DNA of 64,000 nt from Drancourtella massiliensis (GCF_016900655.1 NZ_JACJKH010000011.1:39211-103210); one strand, 5' to 3'. Shown: positions 52,495 through 63,955, numbered from the stretch's first letter. The notes: generated from the sequence alone by a model not told the origin. Made by a program: numbers and translations.

Positions 52495-54180
52495 TTATCC
52501 ATAATAATCTGTCTGAAACTTTAGTACTCCGTCCAGCTTAAATGCCTCGCCCGCAATCGGCGGAAACTGATCTGTTTTTTCTATTTTGTTATCCTGAAAA
52601 ATCAGTGTTTCCAGATTAACCGCGTAAACCAGGCGGTTGTCAAAGCATCGAAAGAGATTCTTCCTTACTTCCAGATACTGATGGTATCTCTGTCCTTCTT
52701 CCCAGATCCCGGCACTTGGGGATACCTGAATCGGTGCACTTCCCCATTGGGGAACATACGCACAGTTGATAAACTCATTCTCCTCTAGAAGAATATACTT
52801 CGTCGCTCCTGACTCAAACCAATAATTAGAGTCTCCTTCGATCAAAATAGCCGCTCCCGGTGTTTCAAACCGGTTCTTCCGCACAATCACCTGCCCCGCG
52901 GTTGTTAGTAGAAGCCCCCTCGCCCGGTTGTTTCGAAATGTACAGCCCTCAATCAATACATCCGGCGCATAGGATTTATTCTCTACTACAAACCCCTGTG
53001 TCAGAGATTCCATCTCATCTCGAAAGGCGATATACTGAAAATCTTTATTCAGCATCGTAACTTCACAGACTTCTGCTCTTTCTTTTTCCAGCATCGTCCG
53101 GTTGTCAATGATCCCGAAGAGTTCTCCCGGCTGTCCCAGTTTTACTCCTTTTTGCATACCTTCCACGAGTTCCACAATGACTTCTTTTTTGTTAAGCACC
53201 TTATGAATTCTTCCGTAGATTCCGTGAATATTAACCGGGTCATCCAGCTGATTTTCCACCAGGCAGTCTTTGATCTGAATTTTTCCACCGGCATACACAA
53301 AATGAAATCCATCCGCTGTCGCCGTAAACATTCTCTTCTTTACCGGGTGTCTTCGTATATCCACCTGTTCGATTGTAATATTCTTTGTAAACTGTGATAT
53401 GACTGCCATCCCGGTACAGTGATAAATCGTAATATGTCTTAATGTTACATCTGCGCTGTCTGTAAGATAAAAGCACGGATGCGTCCTCCAGTGATGCCGC
53501 AGGATCAGAATATTCCCCGACTTTGATGTTTCGGGAAACTTCTGCCCCCCTGTAAGACTGATTTCCACCAGATTCTCCCCTTCTTCCCGGAAGGTCGCCC
53601 CATAGGAAGACGGGTATGGCTTGTTGAAACTGATATCCCTTCCCCTGTATACCGGAGCACATCTCCGGGCATCCATTTCCAGACATCCGCAATACAGTTC
53701 AGCAAGTCCATTTTCCTCTTCAAAAAAAATGTTCCCGTGAATGATCCGGTATGGATACTCCTCCCGATTGATCTCAAGAAGCATCTTTTTGTCCGTCACT
53801 TTCACAATTTTACCTTCTGAATATCCGGTCCGTGCATAGTCAATTGTGATCCCTTCAATACAGATCTCCCTGCATCTGTCAATATGGAACGGCAGAATAT
53901 CCGTGTGGAACAGAAACTGCGTATCCGTACCGCTGATTTTGACCTGTTTCATCCCGCTCAGATCAAATGCCACCTTTTTTATGGTGTCTTCATCGTGGTT
54001 CGATATGTACAGCAGTTTTTCCCCCGCATAATCCGGATAAAAATGGTAGATCCCCTTTTCAAACCGGATTTCCAGATTCTCTTCCTGCCGTATTTCCTGA
54101 AGCATCTTTCTCAGTTTTAAAGTTGTTTCCTTCTCATCACCGGGTATTATCCCGTAATCTCTTACATGAATCTGTCTCAT
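52495..54180 (-). CDS. GH110-like alpha-1,3-galactosidase (parallel beta-helix)
   Basis: 561 residues of repeated beta-helix sequence. Blocks ITIDYARTGYSEGKIV, TADGFHFVYAGGKIQIKDC and QLDDPVNIHGIYGRI match GH110 enzymes, which cleave terminal alpha-1,3-galactose of the blood-group B type; the conserved Asp residues in TADGFH and LDDPVNIHG are present. No signal peptide, whereas known GH110 proteins are mostly exported. ATG 54180 follows TGGAGT; a GTG four codons earlier is possible. Between the permease and GH109-like genes of one unit. Substrate is inferred from family. Confidence 0.75.
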   Translation of the reverse strand: MRQIHVRDYGIIPGDEKETTLKLRKMLQEIRQEENLEIRFEKGIYHFYPDYAGEKLLYISNHDEDTIKKVAFDLSGMKQVKISGTDTQFLFHTDILPFHIDRCREICIEGITIDYARTGYSEGKIVKVTDKKMLLEINREEYPYRIIHGNIFFEEENGLAELYCGCLEMDARRCAPVYRGRDISFNKPYPSSYGATFREEGENLVEISLTGGQKFPETSKSGNILILRHHWRTHPCFYLTDSADVTLRHITIYHCTGMAVISQFTKNITIEQVDIRRHPVKKRMFTATADGFHFVYAGGKIQIKDCLVENQLDDPVNIHGIYGRIHKVLNKKEVIVELVEGMQKGVKLGQPGELFGIIDNRTMLEKERAEVCEVTMLNKDFQYIAFRDEMESLTQGFVVENKSYAPDVLIEGCTFRNNRARGLLLTTAGQVIVRKNRFETPGAAILIEGDSNYWFESGATKYILLEENEFINCAYVPQWGSAPIQVSPSAGIWEEGQRYHQYLEVRKNLFRCFDNRLVYAVNLETLIFQDNKIEKTDQFPPIAGEAFKLDGVLKFQTDYYG

Positions 54181-54208
54181 CTTATACTCCACATGCTGAT
54201 ATAATCTT

Positions 54209-55102
54209 TTAGCCTTTTACACTTCCCAGAACTAATCCTTTTGTAAAATATTTCTGCAGGAAAGGATAAATAATCATAACCGGAATCGCTCCAAGGAACA
54301 GCTGTGCCGCCCTTCCTGTCCTTGCGTCCATTTGTACAAGCAATGCCTGAATATCCTGCGCTCCCTGAGAGGAACGAAGCAGCTGCTCAAAGCTTTGAAG
54401 CAGTGTCTGCAGATAAGTCTGCAGCGGATAATTGTTCGGGTTGTTCATGTAAATCATTCCGCTGAACCAGTCGTTCCAGTGTGTTACGATACAAAACAGA
54501 CCTACCGTTGCAAGCGCCGGTTTCAAAACAGGAAGAAGTACTTTCACCAGAATCTGGAACGGACTCGCACCGTCAATGGCCGCCGCCTCTTCAATTTCTT
54601 CCGGAATACCTCTCATAAAATTCATCAGAATAATCATGTTGTAAACCGGTACGGCGCCCGGAAGTACAAGCGCCCAGATCGTATCTTTCAGTCCCAGTCC
54701 TGTGACAACAAGGTACGTCGGGATCATTCCGCCGGATACGAGCATGGTGATAACAAAGTACACCATGTAAACGCTTCTTCCTGTAACCTGTTTTCTGGTC
54801 TTTGACAGAGGATATGCGGTAAGAATCATAAGAATCAGATTAATTCCTACCCCCAGAAATACTCTTTCAAATGAAATCAAAAGGGCTCTTAAAAACTTTC
54901 CTCCTTTGAGCGCATACTCATATGCGCTCAAAGTGAAGTCTACCGGGACAAACCCTACCGCTCCTGCAGAAACCGCAGCACTGTCGCTGAAAGAAATTGC
55001 CAGGAGATTGATAAATGGAAGGATACATGTCAGCGATACAATCGTCAAAATAAAGATGTTCACAACGTTGAAAATTTTATTGCCTTTTGTTTTATACTGC
55101 AT
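54209..55102 (-). CDS. ABC transporter permease, LplC/YtcP type
   Basis: 297 residues, six membrane segments. EAA loop IPEEIEEAAAIDGASPFQIL. Ends with the family tail YPFLQKYFTKGLVLGSVKG. Works with the permease and lipoprotein genes upstream as a polysaccharide-type (CUT1, LplABC) importer lacking its own ATPase. Start 55102 follows GGAGGG; a longer frame would overlap the upstream gene. Confidence 0.92.
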   Translation of the reverse strand: MQYKTKGNKIFNVVNIFILTIVSLTCILPFINLLAISFSDSAAVSAGAVGFVPVDFTLSAYEYALKGGKFLRALLISFERVFLGVGINLILMILTAYPLSKTRKQVTGRSVYMVYFVITMLVSGGMIPTYLVVTGLGLKDTIWALVLPGAVPVYNMIILMNFMRGIPEEIEEAAAIDGASPFQILVKVLLPVLKPALATVGLFCIVTHWNDWFSGMIYMNNPNNYPLQTYLQTLLQSFEQLLRSSQGAQDIQALLVQMDARTGRAAQLFLGAIPVMIIYPFLQKYFTKGLVLGSVKG

Positions 55103-55112
55103 TTCATCCCTC

Positions 55113-56000
55113 CTAGAAAATCTTATATCCCGCACATTTGTCAGCAAGAATGTAGGATGTCAAAACAAGCACTGCGGAAACCGCTGATTTGAACAAACCG
55201 ATTGCGGCTCCAACCGAGTACTGTGCCTGCTCGATACCAAGACGGTATACATATGTATCAATAATATCCCCGGTCTGGTAAACAATCGGTGAATACAGGT
55301 TGTAAATCTGGTCAAATCCTGCATTCAGCACATTTCCAAGAGCAAGCACCAGCATCAGGATAATGGTAGGCATCAAAAGCGGAAGCGTAATATAACGGAT
55401 CTGCTGCCATCTTGTCGCTCCGTCCAGAATCGCCGATTCATACAGCCCCGGATCAATACTGGTCAATGCGGCCAGATATACAACTGTCCCGAATCCAAAA
55501 CCTTTCCAGATATCTGTCACGATCATTGTCCACGGGAAAATAGATGCATTCCCAAGAAAATTAACCGGACCGACTCCAAAAATTCCAAGGAACTGATTGA
55601 TCACTCCTGTATTAGAAAGAATATCGATTAAAACTCCGGCCATAATAACCCAGGACAAAAAGTTTGGAATGTAAATCAAGGTCTGAAAAATTCTTTTCAG
55701 CCTGTTGGATACCAGCTCATTGAGCAGCAGTGCAAAGATAACCGGTACGACAATTCCTCCGATCAGCTTGGCCACCGCAATAAAGAATGTGTTCCAGATC
55801 GTTCTCAGGAAAGCCGGCTGACTGAAAATATACTCAAAATTTTTCAGACCGACCCATGGGGATGAAAAACCAAGCGCCGGGTTGTAATCTTCGAATGCGA
55901 TAATCACCCCGTAAAGCGGGATATATGCGAATATGAAGATCAAAATCACGCCCGGAAGCAGCATGAGATGATACTGCCATTGTCTTTTTAATTTTTTCAT
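55113..56000 (-). CDS. ABC transporter permease, LplB/YteP type
   Basis: 295 residues, six membrane segments. Starts WQYHLMLLPGVILIFIFAYIPLYGVIIAFEDYNP, typical of LplB; the loop DPGLYESAILDGATRWQQIRY is the EAA motif. Lies 12 bases after the lipoprotein gene and 10 bases before the second permease. Confidence 0.92.
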   Translation of the reverse strand: MKKLKRQWQYHLMLLPGVILIFIFAYIPLYGVIIAFEDYNPALGFSSPWVGLKNFEYIFSQPAFLRTIWNTFFIAVAKLIGGIVVPVIFALLLNELVSNRLKRIFQTLIYIPNFLSWVIMAGVLIDILSNTGVINQFLGIFGVGPVNFLGNASIFPWTMIVTDIWKGFGFGTVVYLAALTSIDPGLYESAILDGATRWQQIRYITLPLLMPTIILMLVLALGNVLNAGFDQIYNLYSPIVYQTGDIIDTYVYRLGIEQAQYSVGAAIGLFKSAVSAVLVLTSYILADKCAGYKIF

Positions 56001-56012
56001 ACGCCCACCTTC

Positions 56013-57650
56013 TTAGTTGTTTCCATAGGTTTCATTGATTTCTTCTGTCGCCTTTGCACCGCCTGCGCTCTCCCAGTCAGCTACCAGTGTATCAAAATAG
56101 TCAATGCTTTCTTCTCCTACAATAATTTTGGTGAATCCTTCGATCAGGATATCATCCAATGTACTTCCTGCACTCAGAAGTGTCTCTGTCTGAGGTCCCC
56201 ACATAGCGTCACGAATATATTCTTCGTTATCGATAATCTCCTTGGAAATACGATATGCCGATTTTGGTCCGCCCTGCTGCAGATAATCTCCTACTCCTGT
56301 AGATGCACCTTCTTTGATAAAGTCTACACAGTTGGAGTATTTTACTCCGTCTTTGCCAAGTGTTGCAGGATCTTCGTCCAGACTTACCGCAAGTGTATCG
56401 GTAACTTTGATAAACTGATTGTAGTCTGTATCTGGATTGATAACACGGAGAGCATACGGAATATTTGTATATGCGTTTCCAAACAGTTCGTTGATAAACT
56501 CAGTATCTTCCTGATCTCCTTCATCCATGACATGTGCGTAGAAATTGAGGAGTTTCAGCACTGCTTCCGGATTCTTGCAGTCTTTGCTGACTACAATATA
56601 GCCATAGTTTGCAAATGTAACATTTGCAAGAACTTCTTCACCGTTAGCCGACGGAATCTTATACGGTTCAAAGATTGCGTCTGTTCCGAGATTCTGTACG
56701 ACACTCGGGCCCGGATCGTATCCCCAATACTGATAGTACGGGCTGACACCTGTCTGTTCGCTGATTTCGCCTTCCAGCATTTTTTCCAGATCTTTTGTAG
56801 TGAACTCCGGATCTACAATTCCGTCTTTGTACCACTGTGTATATGCTTCCAGCGCTTCTTTCATCTCCGGCTGTACCGAGCCGTATCCAAGTGAGCCGTC
56901 GGCTGTTTCTACCCAGATATCCGGGTGTGCTCCCCATGCTACCGCAAGCATTTTAAAGCAGTCCAGATCCTGATTTTCTGTCAGGCCGTATCCGCCGTAA
57001 TTTTCCTGGAAAGCTTTTGCGATCGCAATCACATCGTCCATCGTCTGAGGATCTTCCAGCTTCAGATTCTCTTTCCAGTCTTTCCTGATCCAGATCTGGT
57101 TTGGCTGGTCGATGATTCCATAGGACAGCTGAGGAATTCCATACAGTTTTCCGTCCAGATGTCCGGTTTCAAACGTATCGCTCTCCTGTTCCATATAACC
57201 TTTCAGAAGATCGGATGCATATTCATCAAAAATATCTGTCAGGTCGTAGATCATATCCGCTTCTTTCAGCTGACGAAGCTGTTGAGCGTCAACACAGAAT
57301 ACATCCGGAATACTTTTGTCTGCAATGGTCAGATTCAGTTTTGTGTCATAATCATTACTTACCCAGTCATTTACAACCTCAATGTTAAACCATTCTTTGT
57401 ACGCACGATACCACGGGTTGTCATCATAACTGTCTCCTTCCGCGAACTGGATTCCCGCGTTTTCCGGAAGTACAGTGCTGATTGTCACGGTTTCTTCATA
57501 CGGATCCCACGGATCTTCCGGAATCTCCACGGCTTCCTTATTGGATTTGGATGAACCTCCGCTGGTTCCCTGTTCCATACAGCCGGCCAGCAAACCTGCC
57601 ATTACGCATCCTGTCAACAAGACTGCAAGTACTTTTTTTCTCTTTTTCAT
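56013..57650 (-). CDS. ABC transporter substrate-binding lipoprotein, LipO/LplA type
   Basis: 545 residues. Signal KKVLAVLLTGCVMAGLLAGC with lipobox LAGC, then a Ser/Gly linker. The long solute-binding form goes with LplB/LplC permeases and usually binds host or plant oligosaccharides. Start ATG 57650 follows GGAGGA. First gene of the six-gene unit importer-GH110-GH109-GH123, divergent from the YesM/YesN pair that probably controls it. Confidence 0.92.
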   Translation of the reverse strand: MKKRKKVLAVLLTGCVMAGLLAGCMEQGTSGGSSKSNKEAVEIPEDPWDPYEETVTISTVLPENAGIQFAEGDSYDDNPWYRAYKEWFNIEVVNDWVSNDYDTKLNLTIADKSIPDVFCVDAQQLRQLKEADMIYDLTDIFDEYASDLLKGYMEQESDTFETGHLDGKLYGIPQLSYGIIDQPNQIWIRKDWKENLKLEDPQTMDDVIAIAKAFQENYGGYGLTENQDLDCFKMLAVAWGAHPDIWVETADGSLGYGSVQPEMKEALEAYTQWYKDGIVDPEFTTKDLEKMLEGEISEQTGVSPYYQYWGYDPGPSVVQNLGTDAIFEPYKIPSANGEEVLANVTFANYGYIVVSKDCKNPEAVLKLLNFYAHVMDEGDQEDTEFINELFGNAYTNIPYALRVINPDTDYNQFIKVTDTLAVSLDEDPATLGKDGVKYSNCVDFIKEGASTGVGDYLQQGGPKSAYRISKEIIDNEEYIRDAMWGPQTETLLSAGSTLDDILIEGFTKIIVGEESIDYFDTLVADWESAGGAKATEEINETYGNN

Positions 57651-57812
57651 TTTCACTCCTCCATTTCTTTATGATCGTCAGGTTTTCTCTATTATCACGA
57701 GTCCTGCGGAAAATAACCATATAAATTCTTTTCTTTTTTATAATTTATTGTCAGTTAAATATATAACAAGCATATTTTTATACAGATCGCAATATTTTAT
57801 AACTTTTCCAAA

Positions 57813-57840
57813 TTGAATCGTTTCCTTTTCATGATATACT
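57813..57840 (+). promoter_or_regulatory. promoter of the sensor kinase unit
   Basis: TTGAAT (57813-57818), 16 bases and TATACT (57835-57840), 37 bases before the kinase start. The 227-base divergent region to the lipoprotein gene holds no other gene; no clear promoter for the lipoprotein operon was found, as expected if it needs an activator. Confidence 0.5.
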
Positions 57841-57877
57841 ACATTTATTATAAGAAAGCATCAAAGGAGTGGACCAA

Positions 57878-59653
57878 ATGAAACGAAATAATACATTGCT
57901 GAAAAAAATTGTCATCCTGTTTTTATGTCTCGTTTTTCCATTGATTATTGTATGGTTTTTCACACTCCAGTACAGCAATCAGATTTTGAGAAAACAGGTT
58001 CTTTCTTCCATAGATTCCAACAATACAACCTATATCTCGCATCTGAATAATTCTCTGTATACCATTTACGGATCCGGATTCACCCTTGTGCGCCAGTCTA
58101 ATCTCCAGACATTTGCAAATGGTCTGTCCGGTCTGTCTACCTACCAGAGATCAGTCCAGATCAATCTTTTGAGAGAAGAACTTTCCTCAGCCGCACTTTC
58201 GCTTCCATTCTGCCAGTCCGCCCATGTTTTCTTTGAAAACCAGAAAGTTATGTACAATTCAGACGGATATCAGCTTGGAAGTTTTACCACTATCACAGAA
58301 GAAGAAAGCGGTACTCTCAAAGAAATTTCTCAGGAAACAGGTGTATTTCACTATTATCAGAACCCGCTCACCGGACAGGACGAACTTGCCTGCTGCCTGA
58401 TGCCGTTTTCAAACGCCTCCTACGGACTTATATTTGTGCTTTCCGTAAATGATCTTGATTCCTATATGAAGAATAACATTTCCTATGAGAATGAGCATTA
58501 CCTTTTCACAATCGGAACGCAGTTCTCACTGTCCAATATGGACAGCAGTATGGAGGATGAATTACGGGACATGTCAAAACAGTTCTCCGGATCCAAAGGC
58601 AGTTTTCCCTGTGAGGTCATCACTCTGGACGGCGCGGAGTATTACGCATTCGTTTACGAAATGCCGGATATCTCCTTCCAGTATATCCGCTTAATTCCAA
58701 CAACAGACATCATAAGCGCTGCAAGCATGACGCCTTTGCTGCATCTGCTTTTTCTGCTGTTGATCTCGATTGCCTGCATTGTCTTCTTCGTGGAAATCTA
58801 CCGCCTTGTCCACAGACCGCTTGTCCAGCTGATCAATGCGTTCCGCGAAGTAGAAAAAGGAAATTTTAAAGTGCAGATTGAAAACCTGAACAGCCCGGAT
58901 TTTGCCTATTTATATCATGCTTTCAATGAAATGACGAAAAAGCTGAGCCAGCTCATTGAAAAAGACTATACCCAGAAACTGCTGCTGCAAAAAGCCGAAC
59001 TGAAACAGCTCCAGGCACAGATCAATCCACATTTCCTATATAACAGTTTTTTCATGCTTCAGCGTATGATTCAGACGGAAAATATGGAAGATGCACAGAA
59101 TATCGCAAATGCGCTTGGCCTTTATTTCCGCTATCTTACCAGGAACAGCATGGATCATGTCCCGCTCGCCGAAGAATATGAACATGCAAAAAACTATGCA
59201 TATATACAGGGGCTTCGTTTTGCCGGACGTATACGGATTGATTTTGAACAGCTCCCTGACGGCTTTGAGTCCATCGTTGTTCCGAAACTGATATTACAGC
59301 CGATTCTGGAAAACGCGTTTAATTATGGGCTTGCAAATAAAATCAAAGACGGAATCTGTCAGGTCTGCTTTTATCCATCCGGAGATCTGCTGAGAATTGA
59401 TATTGAGGACAACGGTGAAGAGCTTACGGACCAGAAGCTCCGGCAGCTTACACAAAATCTGATGAAAGTCAGAGAACCCGGTTCTGATCTTGAAATGTCC
59501 GGTATCCTGAACATTCAGCGCCGGCTGATCATTTTCTCCAATACCCATGATTCTCTTCACGTGTCGCGTTCTTCACTCGGCGGGCTGAAAGTTTCCATTA
59601 CACTGGACAAAAAAATAAAGGGGGATCTTACAAATGAAACTGCTGATCGTTGA
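57878..59653 (+). CDS. sensor histidine kinase, YesM type
   Basis: 591 residues. A first membrane segment at about 10-33, an extracellular sensing domain, a second segment near 285-310, HAMP linker, then the His_kinase domain AQINPHFLYNSFFMLQRM with phosphoacceptor His in PHFLYN, and an HATPase domain LILQPILENAFNYGL and SGILNIQRRL. Start 57878 follows AAAGGAG; a GTG three codons earlier overlaps the ribosome site. Overlaps the response regulator by 20 bases. Such pairs sense extracellular carbohydrates and switch on adjacent importers. Confidence 0.93.
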   Translation: MKRNNTLLKKIVILFLCLVFPLIIVWFFTLQYSNQILRKQVLSSIDSNNTTYISHLNNSLYTIYGSGFTLVRQSNLQTFANGLSGLSTYQRSVQINLLREELSSAALSLPFCQSAHVFFENQKVMYNSDGYQLGSFTTITEEESGTLKEISQETGVFHYYQNPLTGQDELACCLMPFSNASYGLIFVLSVNDLDSYMKNNISYENEHYLFTIGTQFSLSNMDSSMEDELRDMSKQFSGSKGSFPCEVITLDGAEYYAFVYEMPDISFQYIRLIPTTDIISAASMTPLLHLLFLLLISIACIVFFVEIYRLVHRPLVQLINAFREVEKGNFKVQIENLNSPDFAYLYHAFNEMTKKLSQLIEKDYTQKLLLQKAELKQLQAQINPHFLYNSFFMLQRMIQTENMEDAQNIANALGLYFRYLTRNSMDHVPLAEEYEHAKNYAYIQGLRFAGRIRIDFEQLPDGFESIVVPKLILQPILENAFNYGLANKIKDGICQVCFYPSGDLLRIDIEDNGEELTDQKLRQLTQNLMKVREPGSDLEMSGILNIQRRLIIFSNTHDSLHVSRSSLGGLKVSITLDKKIKGDLTNETADR

Positions 59654-61289
59654 TGATGAACACTATATTGTAAATTATCTCGCCGCACTGATTTTAGAAC
59701 ATGCGGGCGAGGATCTTGAAGTTTATAAATGTTACTCGGGAATCGAAGCGATGGATCTTGCAAAGACCATGAAAATTGATCTGGCGCTGCTGGATATTCA
59801 CATGCCCGGATTATCCGGCATTGATACCGCCTCCGGCATCGCCGGATATTATCCCGACTGCCGTTTCATTTTTCTTACGGCATTTGATAATTTTGAACAC
59901 ATTTATGCTGCTGACAAGCTTGACCACTCCCGCTATCTCCTGAAAACGGAAAGTGATGAGGTCATTTTGGATGAAGTATTTTCTGCAATCCGGGAAATTC
60001 AGTCGGAAGCCGCCAAACTTCATCTGTTGTCTACAGCAAGTCAGAAGTCCATGCTTCTCTCCCATCTGCTGCAGCAAACCATTTTAAAAGAGATTTTTTC
60101 AGGTGGAAGTATTGATAAAATTATCCAGTCTCTTCAGATCAGTTTCTCAGAATTTCCACTTGATCTGAACTCGCCCGTTTTCCTGATGTACACCCAGATC
60201 CATCATCGTACATTTCAGGAAAAATACCGGATTCATTCCAGGACAACGCTGGAATATCTGCAGCTCATGGACCGGCTGTGCGTCAATAAATTCCACTATT
60301 CCATGTTGGATCTGGAACAGGGTACCTTGCTGTGGCTGTTTCAGCCCTCTTTTGACCCGTCCCTTGCTTCCGAATTCGACCTGCTGGAGTCTCTGGCAAA
60401 TGATTTCAGTGATTATTGTACGGATACCCTGCACCGCCATGTGACAGTTGTGCTTTATCCTGCCGCCTCAGACTGGGAAAACATATACAAAAACTTTTAC
60501 ACGTTGCAGCAGTATGCGGACTCTTTTATCACCAAGGCTCCTTTGATCTATTCCTCGGTCAACATTCTGGATGATGAGCCTTCCTCATTATTCCTGCATT
60601 CCGGGGACTATATTGAACGGACCGAAATCGATCGTCTTCTTCAGGAACTGACATTTTCCTTATATCAGGGAAGCGAAACAGACTATGCCGCTGTTTTGAA
60701 GAAACTCGAAGAAGAATGCACGACCATCCGGAGCATGCATGATATTCGGGCGATCAAAATTTATATGTCCATCGCCCTGCTGCTTTTAAACTACATTGAC
60801 CTGTATCAGCTTCAGGAACACCTTGCTTCTAAAATTGCGCTTTACCAACTGTACTACATTTATGACTTTTCCTCATGGAAAGAAGCATTTCATTACATTG
60901 GCTCGCTGTCACATCACCTGTTCGAGATACAGGATTCCAAAAAAACCGATAAAAACAATCTGCTGATTCAAAAAATCAAACTTTACATCGGTCAGCACCT
61001 GAGCGAAACCATCAATCTTGCCACAATCTCGCGGGTTGTAAATTATAATGAGACCTACATTTCGCGACTGTTCAAGCAGCTCACAGGAATCAGCCTGTCC
61101 GAGTATGTTTCCCAGGAACGAATAAAGAAGGCCAAACAGCTTCTGTCATCAACATCCGAATCAATACAGAATATCGCAGCTGTTACCGGGTTCGATACCT
61201 CACAGTACTTTTCTATTGTATTCAAGAAAATGACCGGGGTTTCACCCAGCACCTACCGTAAAACCCATTTATATACCCGGGGCGACTGA
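59634..61289 (+). CDS. response regulator with AraC-type output, YesN type
   Basis: 551 residues. Receiver at 1-120 with D7/D8 and phosphoacceptor D54 in LALLDIHMPGLSG; a long middle region of about 300 residues; C-terminal AraC HTH pair (SETINLATISRVVNYNETYI and FDTSQYFSIVFKKMTGVSPS). Likely activator of the divergent importer-glycosidase unit and perhaps of the downstream genes. Start follows AAGGGGGATC inside the kinase gene. Confidence 0.93.
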   Translation: MKLLIVDDEHYIVNYLAALILEHAGEDLEVYKCYSGIEAMDLAKTMKIDLALLDIHMPGLSGIDTASGIAGYYPDCRFIFLTAFDNFEHIYAADKLDHSRYLLKTESDEVILDEVFSAIREIQSEAAKLHLLSTASQKSMLLSHLLQQTILKEIFSGGSIDKIIQSLQISFSEFPLDLNSPVFLMYTQIHHRTFQEKYRIHSRTTLEYLQLMDRLCVNKFHYSMLDLEQGTLLWLFQPSFDPSLASEFDLLESLANDFSDYCTDTLHRHVTVVLYPAASDWENIYKNFYTLQQYADSFITKAPLIYSSVNILDDEPSSLFLHSGDYIERTEIDRLLQELTFSLYQGSETDYAAVLKKLEEECTTIRSMHDIRAIKIYMSIALLLLNYIDLYQLQEHLASKIALYQLYYIYDFSSWKEAFHYIGSLSHHLFEIQDSKKTDKNNLLIQKIKLYIGQHLSETINLATISRVVNYNETYISRLFKQLTGISLSEYVSQERIKKAKQLLSSTSESIQNIAAVTGFDTSQYFSIVFKKMTGVSPSTYRKTHLYTRGD

Positions 61290-61299
61290 TGTCCCCGGG
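61276..61299 (+). other. intercistronic GC-rich hairpin
   Basis: CCCGGGG (61276-61282) and CCCCGGG (61293-61299) form a hairpin over the response-regulator stop codon. There is no T run, so it may stabilise or process the message rather than stop it. Confidence 0.5.
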
Positions 61300-61328
61300 C
61301 AGTTTATATCGGAAAGAGAGGTAAACCT

Positions 61329-61946
61329 ATGAATCGACTGTTTAATATGGATAATATCGTAATGCAGACGCTCGGAAAACTCTTTGATCTTGTTGTGCTG
61401 AATATTGTTTTTATCATCAGCTGTATACCGGTTTTTACAATCGGAACATCCATCAGTTCCCTTTATACAGTCACGCTGAAAATAGTGAGAAAAAAAGAAC
61501 CATACATCATCAAAGGCTTTTTTGAGGCTTTCCGCTCCAATTTCAGGCAGAGCACAATCCTTTGGATCTTCTGCCTTATTATGATCTGCTTCCTTGGATA
61601 CGACTACCGGATATTAAATGCACAAGGCTCCGATTTTTCCATATTGCGCATCCTCCTGATACTGATCACCCTGATTCTATGCGCCATTTTCCTCTATTTA
61701 TTCCCGGTTGTATCCTACTTTAACAGCCCGACAACAAAAGCATTACAGAATGCTCTCCTTCTCAGCATCGCCCACTTACCCTGGACACTGCTGCTGTTCC
61801 TGTATTACGGCACGATACTTTACCTGCTTCTTCACTTTCCTCAAATACTGGGACTGTTCACACTGATCGGAATGTTCTGCGGATTTTCCCTGTCCGCCCT
61901 GATCACTTCACTCATATACAATCACATATTTAAAAAGTATGAATAA
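61329..61946 (+). CDS. YesL-like (DUF624) membrane protein
   Basis: 205 residues with about five membrane segments. The start MNRLFNMDNIVMQTLGKLFDLVVLN and the pattern IGTSISSLYTVTLKIVRKKE are typical of the YesL/DUF624 family, which is found beside YesM/YesN and LplABC-type importers; function unknown. Start follows AGAGAGG. In one unit with the two-component genes. Confidence 0.85.
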   Translation: MNRLFNMDNIVMQTLGKLFDLVVLNIVFIISCIPVFTIGTSISSLYTVTLKIVRKKEPYIIKGFFEAFRSNFRQSTILWIFCLIMICFLGYDYRILNAQGSDFSILRILLILITLILCAIFLYLFPVVSYFNSPTTKALQNALLLSIAHLPWTLLLFLYYGTILYLLLHFPQILGLFTLIGMFCGFSLSALITSLIYNHIFKKYE

Positions 61947-61958
61947 TTATATATCATC

Positions 61959-62079
61959 GGGGACGTGTTCCGGCGTTTCGGAACCCGTCCCCGATGAAAA
62001 AAATCTGACAATTCCATTTTCCCCTTATTTTATGTGGGTTTCCAGCGTTTTTTGCCCATTTACGTCGTGTACCTGTGAA
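61959..62079. repeat. REP/MITE-like repeat, copy A
   Basis: About 120 bases that match copy B (63739) at roughly nine positions in ten. It opens with GGGGACGTGTTCCG, which folds with CGGAACCCGTCCCC into a hairpin (61956-61996). The far inverted end present in copy B is lost here. It sits between the YesL-like gene and GH51; the rest of this 283-base gap is AT-rich leader sequence with no gene seen. Confidence 0.85.
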
Positions 62080-62229
62080 TTGAAATCTGTACTGATCTAT
62101 GTGTTTCTATGATATACTGTCTTTAGAATATTCTATAGTTTTAATTTTTAAGCCATTCATAAAAAGTATCATTAAAAGTAAAGTAAGCATGACGATTGTA
62201 TCACGCGAAAAGAGCAAGGAGGATTTTAA

Positions 62230-63732
<1,503 letters not shown>

Positions 63733-63738
63733 TATTTT

Positions 63739-63874
63739 GGGGACGTGTTCCGGCGTTTCGGAACCTGTCCCCGATGAAAAAAATTTGACAATCCCGTTTT
63801 TGCCTTATTTTACGCGGGTTTCGAGCATTTTTTGCTCATTTACGTCGTGTACCTGTGCATCGGAACACGTCCCC
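63739..63874. repeat. REP/MITE-like repeat, copy B, with 14-bp inverted ends
   Basis: A 136-base element whose ends GGGGACGTGTTCCG (63739-63752) and CGGAACACGTCCCC (63861-63874) are perfect inverted repeats; an internal CGGAACCTGTCCCC makes a second hairpin. No coding capacity. The GGGGACG...CGTCCCC ends resemble REP sequences moved by IS200-like (RAYT) transposases. Confidence 0.85.
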
Positions 63875-63911
63875 AATGTTTTACAATAAAAAATAGGCTA
63901 CGCCTATTCAA

Positions 63912-63955
63912 CTCCCCTGCCCCTCAATCATGAGGGGGTTGGGGCTTTCTTTTTG
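63912..63955 (+). terminator. terminator downstream of GH51
   Basis: CCCC-TGCCCCTC pairs with GAGGGGG-TTGGGG and runs into CTTTCTTTTT. A small ATAGGC/GCCTAT hairpin precedes it. Nothing further is recognisable to the window end. Confidence 0.8.

Noticed and set aside
61956..61996. Repeat copy A as a transcription terminator of the YesL-like gene
   Set aside because: The hairpin is followed by an A run, not a T run, on the plus strand, and the same sequence recurs downstream of GH51 as part of a longer repeat.
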